DNA of 64,000 nucleotides, taken from contig CM067526.1 of the NCBI GenBank assembly GCA_034509925.1, positions 10,265,129 to 10,329,128 on the forward strand, given 5' to 3'. Every line of letters starts with the position of its first letter. Positions within the stretch are counted from its first letter, which is position 1. A program made the translations under genes and the position numbers. Below, piece by piece: positions 16,431 to 28,300 of this stretch. This stretch comes from Hirudinaria manillensis. Taxonomy: Eukaryota; Annelida; Clitellata; Hirudinida; Hirudinidae. The notes under the pieces were generated by a model. The model was not told the DNA's origin, did no database searches, and saw nothing but the letters and a program-made list of their open reading frames with translations.

Positions 16431-17053
16431 ATTTAAAGAAATAAATGTTGATGTTATCGTACCAAGGAAGTCGTGGTGCACTAATAAATAGACTGTAATA
16501 ACAAAAAAGTCTGGTGCTCTGACAATTGTTCCAGTTTCCAAGTGCTGGAAACTTAATCAATTCTGGGACATGTTTCCTTTCAAGAAATTGAAAATAATGG
16601 AATGGAAGATACAACCACAAACACGTTTGGCCGATGAATGTGAACTGCCATCACTATCAGTCCGCATTCGTTTCTTTGTCTTTTAATGACGCTTCAAATC
16701 CAAAGAGTTTGAGGTGTATTGAAGATTAACTGTGTTTAATTTGTAATATTTAAAAATATGCTTATTTTATGCCGCGGAATGGGACAGGAATATCGAAACT
16801 CTCTCCATACTTCCTCTGAATGACTGATTTTATTTTATTTTATAACATAAACATAAAAACCTGCACCTCAACCTATACAGATTTTAAAATTTAGGTAACT
16901 GAAAATAAACACAAAATTCCATCGAAATTCTAGATTGTTAATTGGCACGATTTGAATCCTTGAACCGGCTCAGAGCGGTTGCTAATTCAGAATCTCTGTG
17001 GCCATTGTAATTATTGTAAGTACGTAACAATACGCTTTTGAATCACTGGAGCT

Positions 17054-17061
17054 TATAAATA
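17054..17061 (+). promoter_or_regulatory. TATA box of protease copy 1
   Basis: TATAAATA lies 50 bases before the first ATG, in a block conserved at all three protease genes. A start site near 17085 is expected. This marks the first exon and supports the ATG choice. Confidence 0.65.
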
Positions 17062-17110
17062 CGATATGTTTCAAGAACTTTGACCACAGGACACTATTGC
17101 CGTGGATAGA

Positions 17111-20100
17111 ATGGTTGTTTCGGTGACACGCCAGCTATTTCTCGCTTTAATAATTAAATAATGTGAATAATTACGTAATTAAAACATTTATGATGATATT
17201 TTCAGACGTTCGGAACGATACAAATACTATTGTTGATGTCCTGTTGTGTGCTTCAAATATCATCGGAAGACTTACGAGAAGGTGACACCACTGTTAAATG
17301 AATTTAACCCACGTCTAACTTATTTTTGTTTACATCGATTATAACCAATAAGTTTTAAATATGCAACCTTTTATATCTTTGGTTTCGGGAATAAGACTGC
17401 AAATAATCTTATGCAAAACTGGGAGCCATTTAAATGTTATTGCATACACATGCCATTATCAAGTATTTATTCGAAAATAATCTGATGCATTTTAATACAA
17501 GTGAAACCACGATGGAAATACAACAACAAGAACACGACAAAGCCATTACCGGACTTCATCGAATTCGACCTTGAACTCGAGATTGGCAAAATAACCTTGA
17601 ATCTCACCAAGCAATCGACGGAGACAAACGAGTCGCCCCTGATAATATCCGATGCAGAAGATCAAAGTTCAGTTTCGAAGCAACCCCAAAACGAAGTTAG
17701 TAATTAGCCCAACGTTTGATCAGATTTTAAACTTACTCCTTTTGAAATAATATTGGTCAAGAATAATAAGTTATTTGACTAATTTGGAATTCAAATTTTA
17801 AGGAATCCTTTCTAAAGCAACGCAAAATATAAAATGGAGCTTGTTTTTTAAAACTTAGTTTGCATCATTGGGATGTTAAATTGGAATATGTGCCAATGAT
17901 TTTATATGACGACATTGTTGAATGCTACTGACTTTATACAAGAAAATATCATTTACTGATATTCAGGTCATAAATTAAAGAATGTAATATTTTCTTTTTA
18001 ACCCTCAAGTTATTGGGAGTTTACAAGGACTCCTCTGTAGATGCCACTGCAACGGTGACCATCAAGAATGTCGAAGGAAATGCGGAAACCCTATATGTAA
18101 GTCGTTCCACAAAACTTAACACTTTCATTCAATAATGGAGTATCAATTCAAATTCCGAATACGACTTTAAAAAGTAATTTTAAGAAGGTTTTTAATGCGA
18201 AATTATGTGCCATAAATCCAGAAATTATTGTGTAAAAATGTTTAAACAAATTATTCAGATGATCACATACATTCATGACTACGGGTCGGTTTTCTTGGCA
18301 CCTAGCACGATCTTTTCAAGCGGGAAAAACAACAACAACAACATGTCAAACAAAAGCAAAATTCTAAAAATTAATGGCACACTTCATTCACTTCATGAAA
18401 CCAAGTCAACAAAGTCAAATCTTAATACTTCTCGTAATCAAGGTAACATTAATTTTATTAATTACATAATCACGCATTGAACAGAATTGTCTGAAAAAGT
18501 GAAAATGTTGAGGATTATTAACGAATATTTTTATAGATAGTGATGATACAGTTATTTCGATTGTTATTTTTGATTCTAAGTTTAAATTTAATAAAATTTT
18601 TAAGTTTAAAGTAAGTAATGTAAAAAAAATATGATTAGCTCAAACACCAAAAATACCACAGGTGCCATGAATTATGGATCTAGAATTATGAAAAGAGAGA
18701 ACAGAAAGGGAGTTCTACCACTTGCAATTGAGATAATGACGGTGGTGGATTACAGCATCGTTGAAAGGTTGTTGAAAGAATGTTTTATAGAATCCATTGC
18801 AGAGCATGTGCACTTGATAGACTTGATAACTTGTTAAACTTTGACTCGACTGTAAAGTGAATGCAAGTCAACCTCGTTCAAGGTTTGCCAAATTAAGTAC
18901 GGCTACATCTGCTGAGGACAAAATTAAAGATGCAATGAATATTGGGACTTATGTTTTCACTCACATGATGGAAGGAGTTTGTATTTGACTTAATTTAAAG
19001 ATAATTTTTAAGATGAATTCAGTACATTAGATTAAATTTCCCCTTGGATTACGTTTCACAGTAATTTAGTTATATTTTTATCCTCTTATTTAATTAAAGT
19101 TATGAAATAATAATTAGTTATGATAATTATTGTTGAGTGAAACATTAAATGTGAAAATAACAAATATACCTTTAAAATGCTAAATTAATGAAAATTAAAT
19201 TTAACAAATTAAAATGCACTTTATATGCTTAAAAAGGTGAGAAATATTTTCGAAAAGATTGATATTGACGACTTCAAATTCACTACTAAGTGGGTCGGAG
19301 GATATTTCGCTACAGTGAGTGTTGATTTTTGTATTATTGATTAATATTCAATTCATTATAATATGATTTTTATTTACCAATATATTAAGCAGTTTACTAA
19401 GCTAGTAATTTTAAGCCAGTAAAAGAGTACCTGAAAAAAATCATTTTATTGAAAATTGAAAACTACCATTTTACGAAAAACAAATTTTTATGTTGAACAA
19501 TTATTTTTATTTAAGTTTTATTTATAATAAATAACTTCTTATGTGTAAGTATTACGAAACAAAAGCATTTTATTAAAATTGAGAAATTATTGGAAATGCA
19601 AGTTATTTGTTGCATCATTCGTGGAACATTTCACAAAGATAAATAACTCTATAAAAAAAAGCTTAAAATATCATTTCACTTCTTTCAGAATTCTTTACAA
19701 ACAAAATTCATTCATGATACTCTGCTAAAAAACGGATCACTTGATGTTAGTCGTAGTTTAGATTTAATGGGTGAATGGTCCAAGAACAGAGAGAATTGGC
19801 CAAGATATGATTACATTGCTGCATTTACAAGGTTTGACATAGTCATATTTAACATTGATCTACCTGGCGAAAACATTTTTGTATGAATATATATCAAAAG
19901 ATCATCCACCATGCATTATAAACCTTTATTCAGTTACCCTATGGCGTATAAAGGATATGGAATCGTGGGGTTAACATATATTAAAGATATTTGCCGCACT
20001 TGGAGGCAGGGGATTATCCGATATATCAATTTCTATGATACAATGAAAACTTTAGCACATGAATTAGGACATGCGTGAGTTTGATTACTACTTCATTGTT

Positions 20101-22530
20101 TTTGCCCTTCCGAATGATCTATGGACAACAACGTCCACGAATTATTGTATAATTGACAGATTGTCAATGTGCTTTCAAATCATGATTTGAATTGCAAACC
20201 ATTCTTATGATCATTTAAATATCTTTTCAACTATATTTGACACTGACTCTAATCTTTATTGTCAAACTCTAATTCTCAAAAAGTCTGGGTATGAAAGACG
20301 ATGGTATCACTGAAAATTGTCCTGATAATAAATTCATCATGGGACCTTACCACGGAGACTTGACGGATGACATTCCGAATTCATTTTTGTTCTCAGAATG
20401 TTCACTTAGGGAATTAAAGAATTTTATTCAAAACATGACATACGTCAGTGATGACATGTACGTGAGAAATTTGTTATTTATTCATTTGGTCAAACTATTG
20501 GCTTTAAAGATAAGTTTCTTTAATTGCTTTATCCCTTTAATCATACTAATTATTCAAAAATAAGAACAGAAACCAATGTCAATTTTTTACATTTAAAAAC
20601 ATAATTCGAGAAATTTATTCAATAACTATTATCTTCTTAAGACCTGACGAACAGGCACAGAGAATCCCAGGATTCAACTGTATGAGGAAAGCCAATGAAG
20701 ATTTTAACGCAGGACGACAGAAAGATATCTTCCTGCATTTGTATCCTGGGCAAATCTTTGATCCTGATGAACAATGCAAAATGGAATTCGGCAAAGAGTC
20801 TCTCCATATCGGCGTATCTATTCATTATCATTTTATAACTTTCTTTAACTAAATTACGCAATTGTTTTGATAACACATTTTGTAATGTTGTTTGATAACC
20901 AAAATTTCAGACTTCTCATGAACTTTTCTAAGTATTTAAACAACTAAACTATATCATAATGGCAAGTTAAACAAGTTTCCATTATTCATCAAATGAAGGG
21001 ATACGAAGTCGATCAGAAAATATGCCAGGAGCTTAAATGTACAAACGGCACTCATTCCCTGAAGGCGATGGATGGAACAAGCTGTTCGAATAAGGCATGG
21101 TGTAGAATGGGTAAATGCGTGTACCATAGCAATGCCCCGCGAAATCCAGGTAAAAAAAACGTTGATTTCATTTTCTGTCATTAAACTTATTACATATAAT
21201 ATTTTCAGTTGTTATTATATATTACGTAAATTGTTTTTGTGCAAGCTTTATGTGCTATTTTTTGTATTGTAAATATGTCTAAAAAAGGGCATATTCTTTA
21301 TAACGAAAGCTCTCAGATATTATTCTACATTAACACGTTTTCTTCAACTGCACGTGATTTTAATAGAAATCTGTGTGAACGGAGACAGTATCTTGCCACA
21401 TCAAAATAAGATGTGCAAAGATGAAATCAACGAAGACCCGAACATATGTCAGATGGAATCAAATAGGAACAGGTGCTGTGCATCGTGTGCAGGCAAGCGG
21501 AAAAGAAATAAAGGTACATTTTTACATTACAAAACCATATTTGTTAAAATCATTTATCTATAATCTGTTGGAAAATTTTTGCCTCTTATGTTTATCTGGA
21601 ACAACTTTATAGCAAAAATAGAAATGAGGAGTTTGGGATATCAATAACCTCGTCAATCAATTCATGTCTTGATAACAATTAATAAATCCCCAATAACATC
21701 TTTAGAACCACGTAATTTCAATGAAAGGTAAATATTCACTCGAACAAATTTTTTGATTCAACAATAAAGGTTGTCAAGACACCATTGATGAATGCTCCAG
21801 AATTAAACCGAGGAATTGCTACAGCAAATATTATGCCACAGCATGCTGCAGAACCTGTCTTATCCTTACTCGGAATCCATCGAAACCTGACTGTTTATAC
21901 GGAGATAGAGGTGTCGGCTGTTCAGACCTGACTCCCGAAGTGTGTCTCATCTCATCTCGATATTGCTGTCAAACATGTTCAACTGCTCAACTTCCTCAAA
22001 CAACAGCAACTTCTAAGAATTACAAAAACACCACCGAAGATTCATCCACAAGTTTGAACCAACTATTTTCTTTTGTTTACTTCTAAATCAATCGAATATT
22101 GAGGATCAATTTTACGCAGATTCTTGTAACTTTGGGGATTACGAAGGCAAGTTGAATTACTTGACGCTCTGGGGTGAGAATCTATCCTTAACATGCAAGG
22201 AATTGGTAGAACGTGATTCCCATCTCTGTCATCACAATCTCGTGAGAAAGTCTTGCTGCGCTTCATGCAAGAATGTTAAAATAATTAAAGGTGAAATTCA
22301 ATGTTTATTGAATGCGATCATTGAACAAATTGACTTAATTTTATTAAGACAAAATTTAATTTTAAGATTACTGCAAAAATGGTGATTACAAGACATATTT
22401 TACACAATTCTCCAAAACGTTCAGCTGCAGAGAATTTGTGGATTACAATCCTCAACTATGTGAAACCAGTGCAACAGTTAAAAATCAATGCTGTAAGTCA
22501 TGTGGACGGTATAGCATTACAGCAGCATAA
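17111..22530 (+). CDS. Secreted ADAMTS-like zinc metalloprotease, copy 1
   Basis: Seventeen exons join in phase to exactly 2376 nt (791 residues plus stop): 17111-17122, 17206-17281, 17502-17695, 18010-18096, 18259-18442, 18662-18767, 18883-18976, 19237-19314, 19689-19831, 19934-20074, 20284-20457, 20642-20813, 20999-21149, 21367-21513, 21770-22051, 22120-22290, 22367-22530. Order: signal peptide (TIQILLLMSCCVLQISS), prodomain (DFIEFDLELEIGKITLNL), catalytic domain from LPLAIEIMTVVDYSIVERF, active site HELGHALGMKDDG, Met-turn IMGP, disintegrin-like/Cys-rich part (YPGQIFDPDEQCKMEFG; DGTSCSNKAWCRMGKCV), then five PLAC-like cysteine modules each ending CCxxC. No thrombospondin repeat is seen. 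Position 11 of HExxHxxGxxH is Asp rather than His. Family role: extracellular matrix or secreted-protein cleavage; the substrate is unknown. It converges with TEP copy 1. Confidence 0.87.
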
Positions 22531-24121
22531 TGAATTCTGAAAGGAAAACAACATAGGCTTTTCTAATTATAATAAATGATTCCTAATATATGCAGAGTTT
22601 ATCGTTCTGTTCACAGCTTGGATGCAATACCACTGAGTTAATCATTTGCACGAATATCATTCAAATAGGAATGTTGTCTAGGATGAGCTTGTCAAAGCAT
22701 TTCCAAATTATGAAGTGGGTTGGTAGAGGATGGCTGTATATGTGACTTGCCCATGAGTACCAAGACACATTTTTTAGTGCTTTCTCGATTAACACCGCCA
22801 ATCGATGACGACCGTACAGCAATTAAAGTTCGGAAATTTATTGCTCATGTTTTATTGCTGCGATTTGAACGCTCGTAATCAGCATTCAGTAAAAATTAGG
22901 TATAGATGGGATTTAAAAGACTAGATTGAAAGAAAATCTTCAATAATAGCCGATGAAATTTTGTTGAACACACAATGTAGGACACACGATGAGCATCCAT
23001 AACGATTTGCAATTTTCATTAGGAGCTAGCTGAACTCAGCCAACGATTGAAATGGAAGAAATTTAGCATGCATTTTTTCATATGTTTATTTTTTACAATT
23101 TTACAATGCTTATGGGTACACGATTTTTTTAGTTTATTTGTAATCCTCTATAGATAAATATATTGTCAGGTTTGCGGACTCTAGAATACGCAACATATAA
23201 TTGTCCATGCGAGAATCAATCCGTTTCTGGATCTAAAACACACAATTCTAAAGATTGTACCTGAGCTTTATTAATTGCGATTTCAAACGCCAATCAAATT
23301 ATGAATTGCAATATAAATTGAAATGGCACATACGTCGGAATCATGGGAATGCAAGGAAGACATTTTCATCTTTCATAGGTCCTGTCAAGGCTTAAATTTA
23401 TGTAAGCTCAACAATTTTGAAAATGCAAAACTTAAATAGAAAATTTTAATAAAGCCTATGAAAATTGTGGTAAAAATAAAAAAATGTAAGGATCTAAAAC
23501 ACTTTGAAGGGATTTGAAAAATTTAGAGAAAGAAGACAAATTTAACAGTGGGAGAGGCCGGGACCGAGCAAAATGTTCGAATATAGGCGTATATATGCAA
23601 AGGTAAATATTCTTTGGTGTCATGGAAGTACTTTTGGGTTATTTTGCTAGTTTTTATTTCTGATTAATTCGTTTGTGTTTAATAAATTTCATCTTCGAAA
23701 AGAGATCATTAAGTTCACTTAAACGAAAACTAAAACTTAATGCTCAGTTGACGGTTGATGGTTTATGTCAACTTAAATTGGCAAAGCATTTAATTAATAG
23801 TTGAACTTTAATTGACCCGTCCTTTCCCTTCCAAAATACTATTTCCTGATGGCAATCTTCAAAAAACTGTAAATGCCTAAGGGCTTTTAATCTCAAATGA
23901 ATTTAAATGTTTGCCAAAAATATTTAAATTTCCCTTTCAGCACCTTAAGTCTGAAATTCGCAAATTCCTAATTTGTTGGCGACTTTTTGACGAGAAACTG
24001 TGAACAACCACAAAAAAGTTAGAATTGCAATGTTTATTAACTAAACAATTTAGATGAATTAAGTTCAAATGTTTGAATCGAAAGTCATCGGATGGCTTCT
24101 TCCATCGGTGTGTAGCCTCCT
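22531..24121. other. Convergent intergenic region between protease 1 and the TEP 1 3' end
   Basis: Apart from the helicase fragment I see no gene. From about 23585 a block of some 0.6 kb recurs, diverged, at about 24700-25255 and carries a second copy of the TEP terminal exon. Confidence 0.6.
23131..23370 (-). mobile_element. Helitron / PIF1-like helicase fragment, copy 1
   Basis: Minus-strand translation shows the C-terminal end of a Helitron-type PIF1 helicase: IPMIPTYVPFQF, then LAFEIAINKAQVQSLELCVL, then FSHGQLYVAYSRVRKPDNI, ending FIYRGLQIN. Family counterparts read LAFAMTINKAQGQ and FSHGQLYVALSRV. Internal stops are present, for example TGA just before FSHGQ, and nothing else of the element is recognisable. 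It is duplicated at 39841-40080, so insertion and decay predate the segmental duplication. Confidence 0.75.
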
Positions 24122-24145
24122 TCATTGGGCTGATTTCTTGAAACA
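24122..24145 (-). CDS. Duplicated alternative terminal exon of TEP copy 1
   Basis: On the minus strand TTCTTGCAG is followed by codons for CFKKSAQ and TGA. This matches the proximal terminal exon at 25202-25225 (YFKKSAQ and TGA) except in the first residue. It lies in an internally duplicated block and keeps a usable acceptor in the same phase, so it could serve as an alternative last exon or may be a passive duplicate. Confidence 0.45.
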   Translation of the reverse strand, partial: CFKKSAQ

Positions 24146-24699
24146 CTGCAAGAAAATAATTCGTTTTTAATGTACATCTAAATTGTAAAAAAGTATTTAA
24201 GGTAGAATGTCATCAATATTCAAATTTTGATGTTGAATTTTATTCTACATCTATATTAAATGGAGAACCTCTTTAGCTCCAGAAGCAATAGCCACACTGT
24301 TATTTTTGCATTGAAATGATAAAATTTCACAGTTCTGATGCACATGAATTTAATCCTCCAAGGGTAGTACGAATACTAAAATCTTCTACGTGATACATGA
24401 TTCGAATGGGCCTACGCGGGCCGTGCCGTCACATCTAGCCGAGCTGGATAGGCCTACTAAATTTTGGAGTGGACAAAAGGCTTGGGCAAAAAATTTCGTC
24501 CCATGAAGGTCTCTAATAAATACATAATGCATTAGCTTAAGGCATCAATTTTTCTTAAATTTGTGTAAGCTGAACAATTTTGAAATTTGAAAACTTAAAT
24601 AGAAAAAATTAATAAAACTTATGAAAGTTGTGGTAAACATAAAAAATGTAAGGATCTATAACCTCTAATAAAAAATAAAAAATAAAATCTTGCTAGAAC

Positions 24700-25255
24700 A
24701 AATTATAAGCACATTTTGTCGTGGAAGTACTTTTGGGACATTTTCTAGTTTTTATTTCTGATTACCTCGTTTGTGATTAATAAAATTTATCTCCGAAAAG
24801 AATCTACTAAGTTCACTTAAACGAAAACTAAAAAGTAATGCTCGGTTAATGGTTAAGTTTTTATGTCAACTTAAATTGGCAAAGCAATTAATTAATTGTT
24901 GAATTTAATTGACCCGTTCTTTCCCTTCCAAATAATATTTCCTGATGGCGCTCTTCACAAAATTGGTAAATGCTCAAGGGTTTTTAAGTTCAGTTTAATT
25001 TAAATGGCTGCCATAAAATAAATTTCCCATTCAGCACCTTAAGTCTAAAATTTGTAAATTCCTAATTGTTAATGAGAAACTGTGAACAACCACAAAAAAA
25101 GTAGAGTTGCAACATTTATTCTAAACAAGTTAGATGAATTAAGTTCAAAGGTTTGAACAGAAAGTCATCGGATGGCTTCTTTCATTGATGTGGTGCCTCC
25201 TTCATTGGGCTGATTTCTTGAAGTACTGCAAGAAAATAATTCAATTTGTTTTTAA
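24700..25255. repeat. Internal duplication of the TEP 3' end, proximal member
   Basis: Recognisably the same sequence as about 23585-24175 (shared stretches such as GGAAGTACTTTTGGG, AGTTTTTATTTCTGATTA, AAGTTCACTTAAACGAAAAC, and the terminal exon), but with many substitutions and indels. It is therefore older than the large segmental duplication, which copied both members. Confidence 0.8.
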
Positions 25256-25275
25256 TGAACATCTAAGTTGTAAAA

Positions 25276-25307
25276 ATAATATTAATAATAATAAAAATAA
25301 TAAGAAT

Positions 25308-25341
<34 letters not shown>

Positions 25342-25345
25342 TTGA
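25276..25345 (+). repeat. AAT-rich microsatellite in TEP 1 last intron
   Basis: AAT/AAG repeats between the membrane-anchor exon and the terminal exon. The copy in unit 2 (41994-42060) is several units longer. Confidence 0.85.
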
Positions 25346-28300
25346 TAATAATAGTCATAATAACAATGAAACAAATAAAACCGTCGCTCACCACCAACAG
25401 TATGCAGATGATGAAGATCAGCAGAAGAGTGAGAAGACTCGAACAGCTTCCAGCTATCAGCAAAATATTCAAGAATCCCTCCTCGTCATTCTTCTCGGTA
25501 CCGTTCTTGCAGGTTTGTTGCGGTGGAATCCTTGATGGGTGTGTAGTACTTGTCTCAGGGCGACCTGCAACAGAAATAAATGCTTTTTAGAATCTAAATA
25601 TTCTTTGGTGTTATTCACAAAAATTCAAGAAACTTGACCTTCTTTTCCCACTTCTTCATACTGCACATGAATCACGCCGTGGATTCCCATTTTCCTTGTC
25701 ATCTTAAAGTCGACATCTGCTTCAAAGTCCTCTACGGTTGTGGCGTATGCTGCCCACGGTTCAATTACATTCCTGCGACCACGGCAAATGAAGTCGAACA
25801 CCTGATGAAAAGTTAATTAATGTGTTAAACATGATACTCATCTGTGTAATTAATAAGATATAACGCCTCACGTAGAGCTTCTCATAACGTTCGTTCACTT
25901 TTTTCAGAACCAGGATGCCAGAAGAGTCCTCGCCTTCATACGGAGCTGTGACCTTCAACAAAAAAAGACGGAATAATTAACGGTGATGAAATGACGATAT
26001 TACATGGGAATTTGACATCTGACGTTAACTGAAATAGTACTCAGGCAAAAATTATAAGTGGTTAAACACATTTATACAAACTAAACGCAATACCTCGTCT
26101 GGCGAGTGTTTCCAAAGAGTTTCCTGTGCCTCTAGCGGAGTCTCTTTCGTGATGTTCAGCCATTTGGATGACTTCCTGGCAAGACTAATACTGTCCTTGT
26201 CAGCGCAAACGACTGGCATGACGATTTTGTCTGGAAAGAGGCTGCCGGTGTTCTGGTTAGATATCCACTCAGGAAGTACTGAAAACATTTTCAAACTTTA
26301 ATATCATTTTATGTTTGTGTTTTGAGTGAAATAATAGTTTTATACCCCATGCGCACCATGCATGGCGCATGCTAAACTTACCCTCGACAACATCGTCATT
26401 TTGGCGGTTGTTCTCTCCAGCCAACGGAGCTAAAATAAAAAGAACTTGATCAAATGTTAATGTCGTCAAACGAACAGAATCGAACAGAAGCACCTGATGA
26501 TGTTGGTCTGTCAGGTGCCTGTGTCAGAACTTGGTTAAACTTCCTGATAGTCTGGAACATCAAGTTTAAAGGAGAAGTTTAAGTCATGAGATACAAATTA
26601 AACTAGCATAACTTTGTTTGAAAATTAAACAAAATTAAAAACAAACCTGCACAAGAAGGATACCCTCTCCTGATGATTTAATTGTCATAGGCGAACTGAG
26701 GCTGAGATTGGAATGCTTTATAAAATAACATTGAACGTTTTAATAATTTAATATATTAAATCATCAAAATAAATTAAATATCCTACTTCAAAATAGAAAC
26801 TTCCAACAAAGAGCGGACTGAGGACTTTCAAGGAAAGTTTGTTGCTTGAAAAAGTGACATTCACTTGGACATTAACATGTTTGTGGTGCAAGGTGTGCAG
26901 ACGGAAATACTGGGACAGAGCCTTCAATGCGACATGCGAATCCTGAAATTGACAAACTTATATTGCAAATTTAATATTCTTAAGCAATTAGATATTAATG
27001 AAATAATTGTATTCTATAAAAATTTTAAACTGTGCCATTACAAGTACTCCGTTGGGTTTCATAGCCACCAGGAGAAAGTTGACGAATGGTCTTGCACCGT
27101 CCATGTTGTTCAAAGCTAGAGACGTCATGATGGCATAAGAAGTCGCCTCGACAGACAAACTTTTTTTTGCTTTCTCCTCCTCTCCAACTTGAAAATGAAT
27201 ATCATCCCCTTCAGAAAAAGAATGTTGTCAATGTCAATTTCATTGCATCGTTTTATTAAAAAGTACCTTCTTGAATCATCAAAACATCTCTCTTTTCTAG
27301 AACTTCATGGATTTTTTCACTCTTGGCAATTGCCAAGGCATAGGCAGCAACATTTAGGGCAAGCAAATCTTTGTCAAGATCCCCTTTCGAGATGACTTTT
27401 TCAATGTACTCCACTGATTTCCTGGTAATTGATTTCACCATTTTCACTTGTTCATCAGAAATCTGCTAATTATTTGAAATAAAATACATGATACATTTTG
27501 GAAATATTGTAAGGATTATATTTATATTTTGAAACCTATTTATTAATCACTTACGTTGAAAGTGTTAGAAGCCTCGAGAAGTGAGGCGATAACTTGTGAA
27601 GTTAGTGGGACATGGTGGCTTGTTTCATCCTGCTGAATTAAATTATTTATAAAGGTTTATAAAATAAAAGATTTCAAATATTAAAAAATATAATTCGACT
27701 TACCAGATTTTGTAGAAAATCACTTCTAAAGGAAGTGTTATACTTATCTTCAACAAAAGATCCATCTTCCTTCTGCTGCTTGGCCAGCCACTTTAGTGTT
27801 TCAGAAACTTGCTCTGGGCCCCACCCAACACTCCTCAATAAAACTGCTGCATCCAGCATCTCGGTCGCAAACCTGCAAAAGTTTTTTTGACTGATTATGT
27901 CTGCAATATTGTAAAAAAAAAATGACTTAAATTATTCTACCCAATATGATCGGGTTGTTTTGTTCCATCGTTGTTCCTTTTGTTGAAAAGACGTAGTAGG
28001 GCTGCAATGATTTGTCAACATTACATATCGAAAAATATATTCTAGTAGTGCTTTCAGTAATAAAGCTTACAATCTCTAAGGGATTGGATGCATTCGTCCT
28101 TGTTTACAGGAAACCCCAACGAGACATTGAATTGCGGTTTTGTCTCTTCTTGGTCGCACTGAAGAGAGCTGTCCAATTGAAAGTAGTTGGAAATGTGATT
28201 GAGCACACTGACAGCAAGTAGATCTGCAGACGGTTTTTTTGAAGGATGTTGACAGATATGCTCGATAGCTGGTCCTAGAGGATGACCTGTGACATCAAAT

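Noticed and set aside
18539-18610. A possible extra prodomain exon between protease exons 5 and 6 (after TTTTTATAG), which would contain a stop in copy 2
   Set aside because: Skipping it joins CAA G to GT GCC in phase and gives an exact multiple of three over the whole gene. Its own downstream phase does not fit, so it is intron.
18768-18837. Continuation of the catalytic exon as LLKECFIESIAEHVHLIDLI
   Set aside because: A donor at 18768 and acceptor at 18882 join VDYSIVE to RFAKLSTATS, matching the family. The open frame beyond the donor is read-through of the intron.
17111-22530. Venom toxin identity for the metalloprotease
   Set aside because: The prodomain and Cys-rich layout fits ADAMTS-like extracellular proteases in general. 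Nothing in the sequence indicates venom use.
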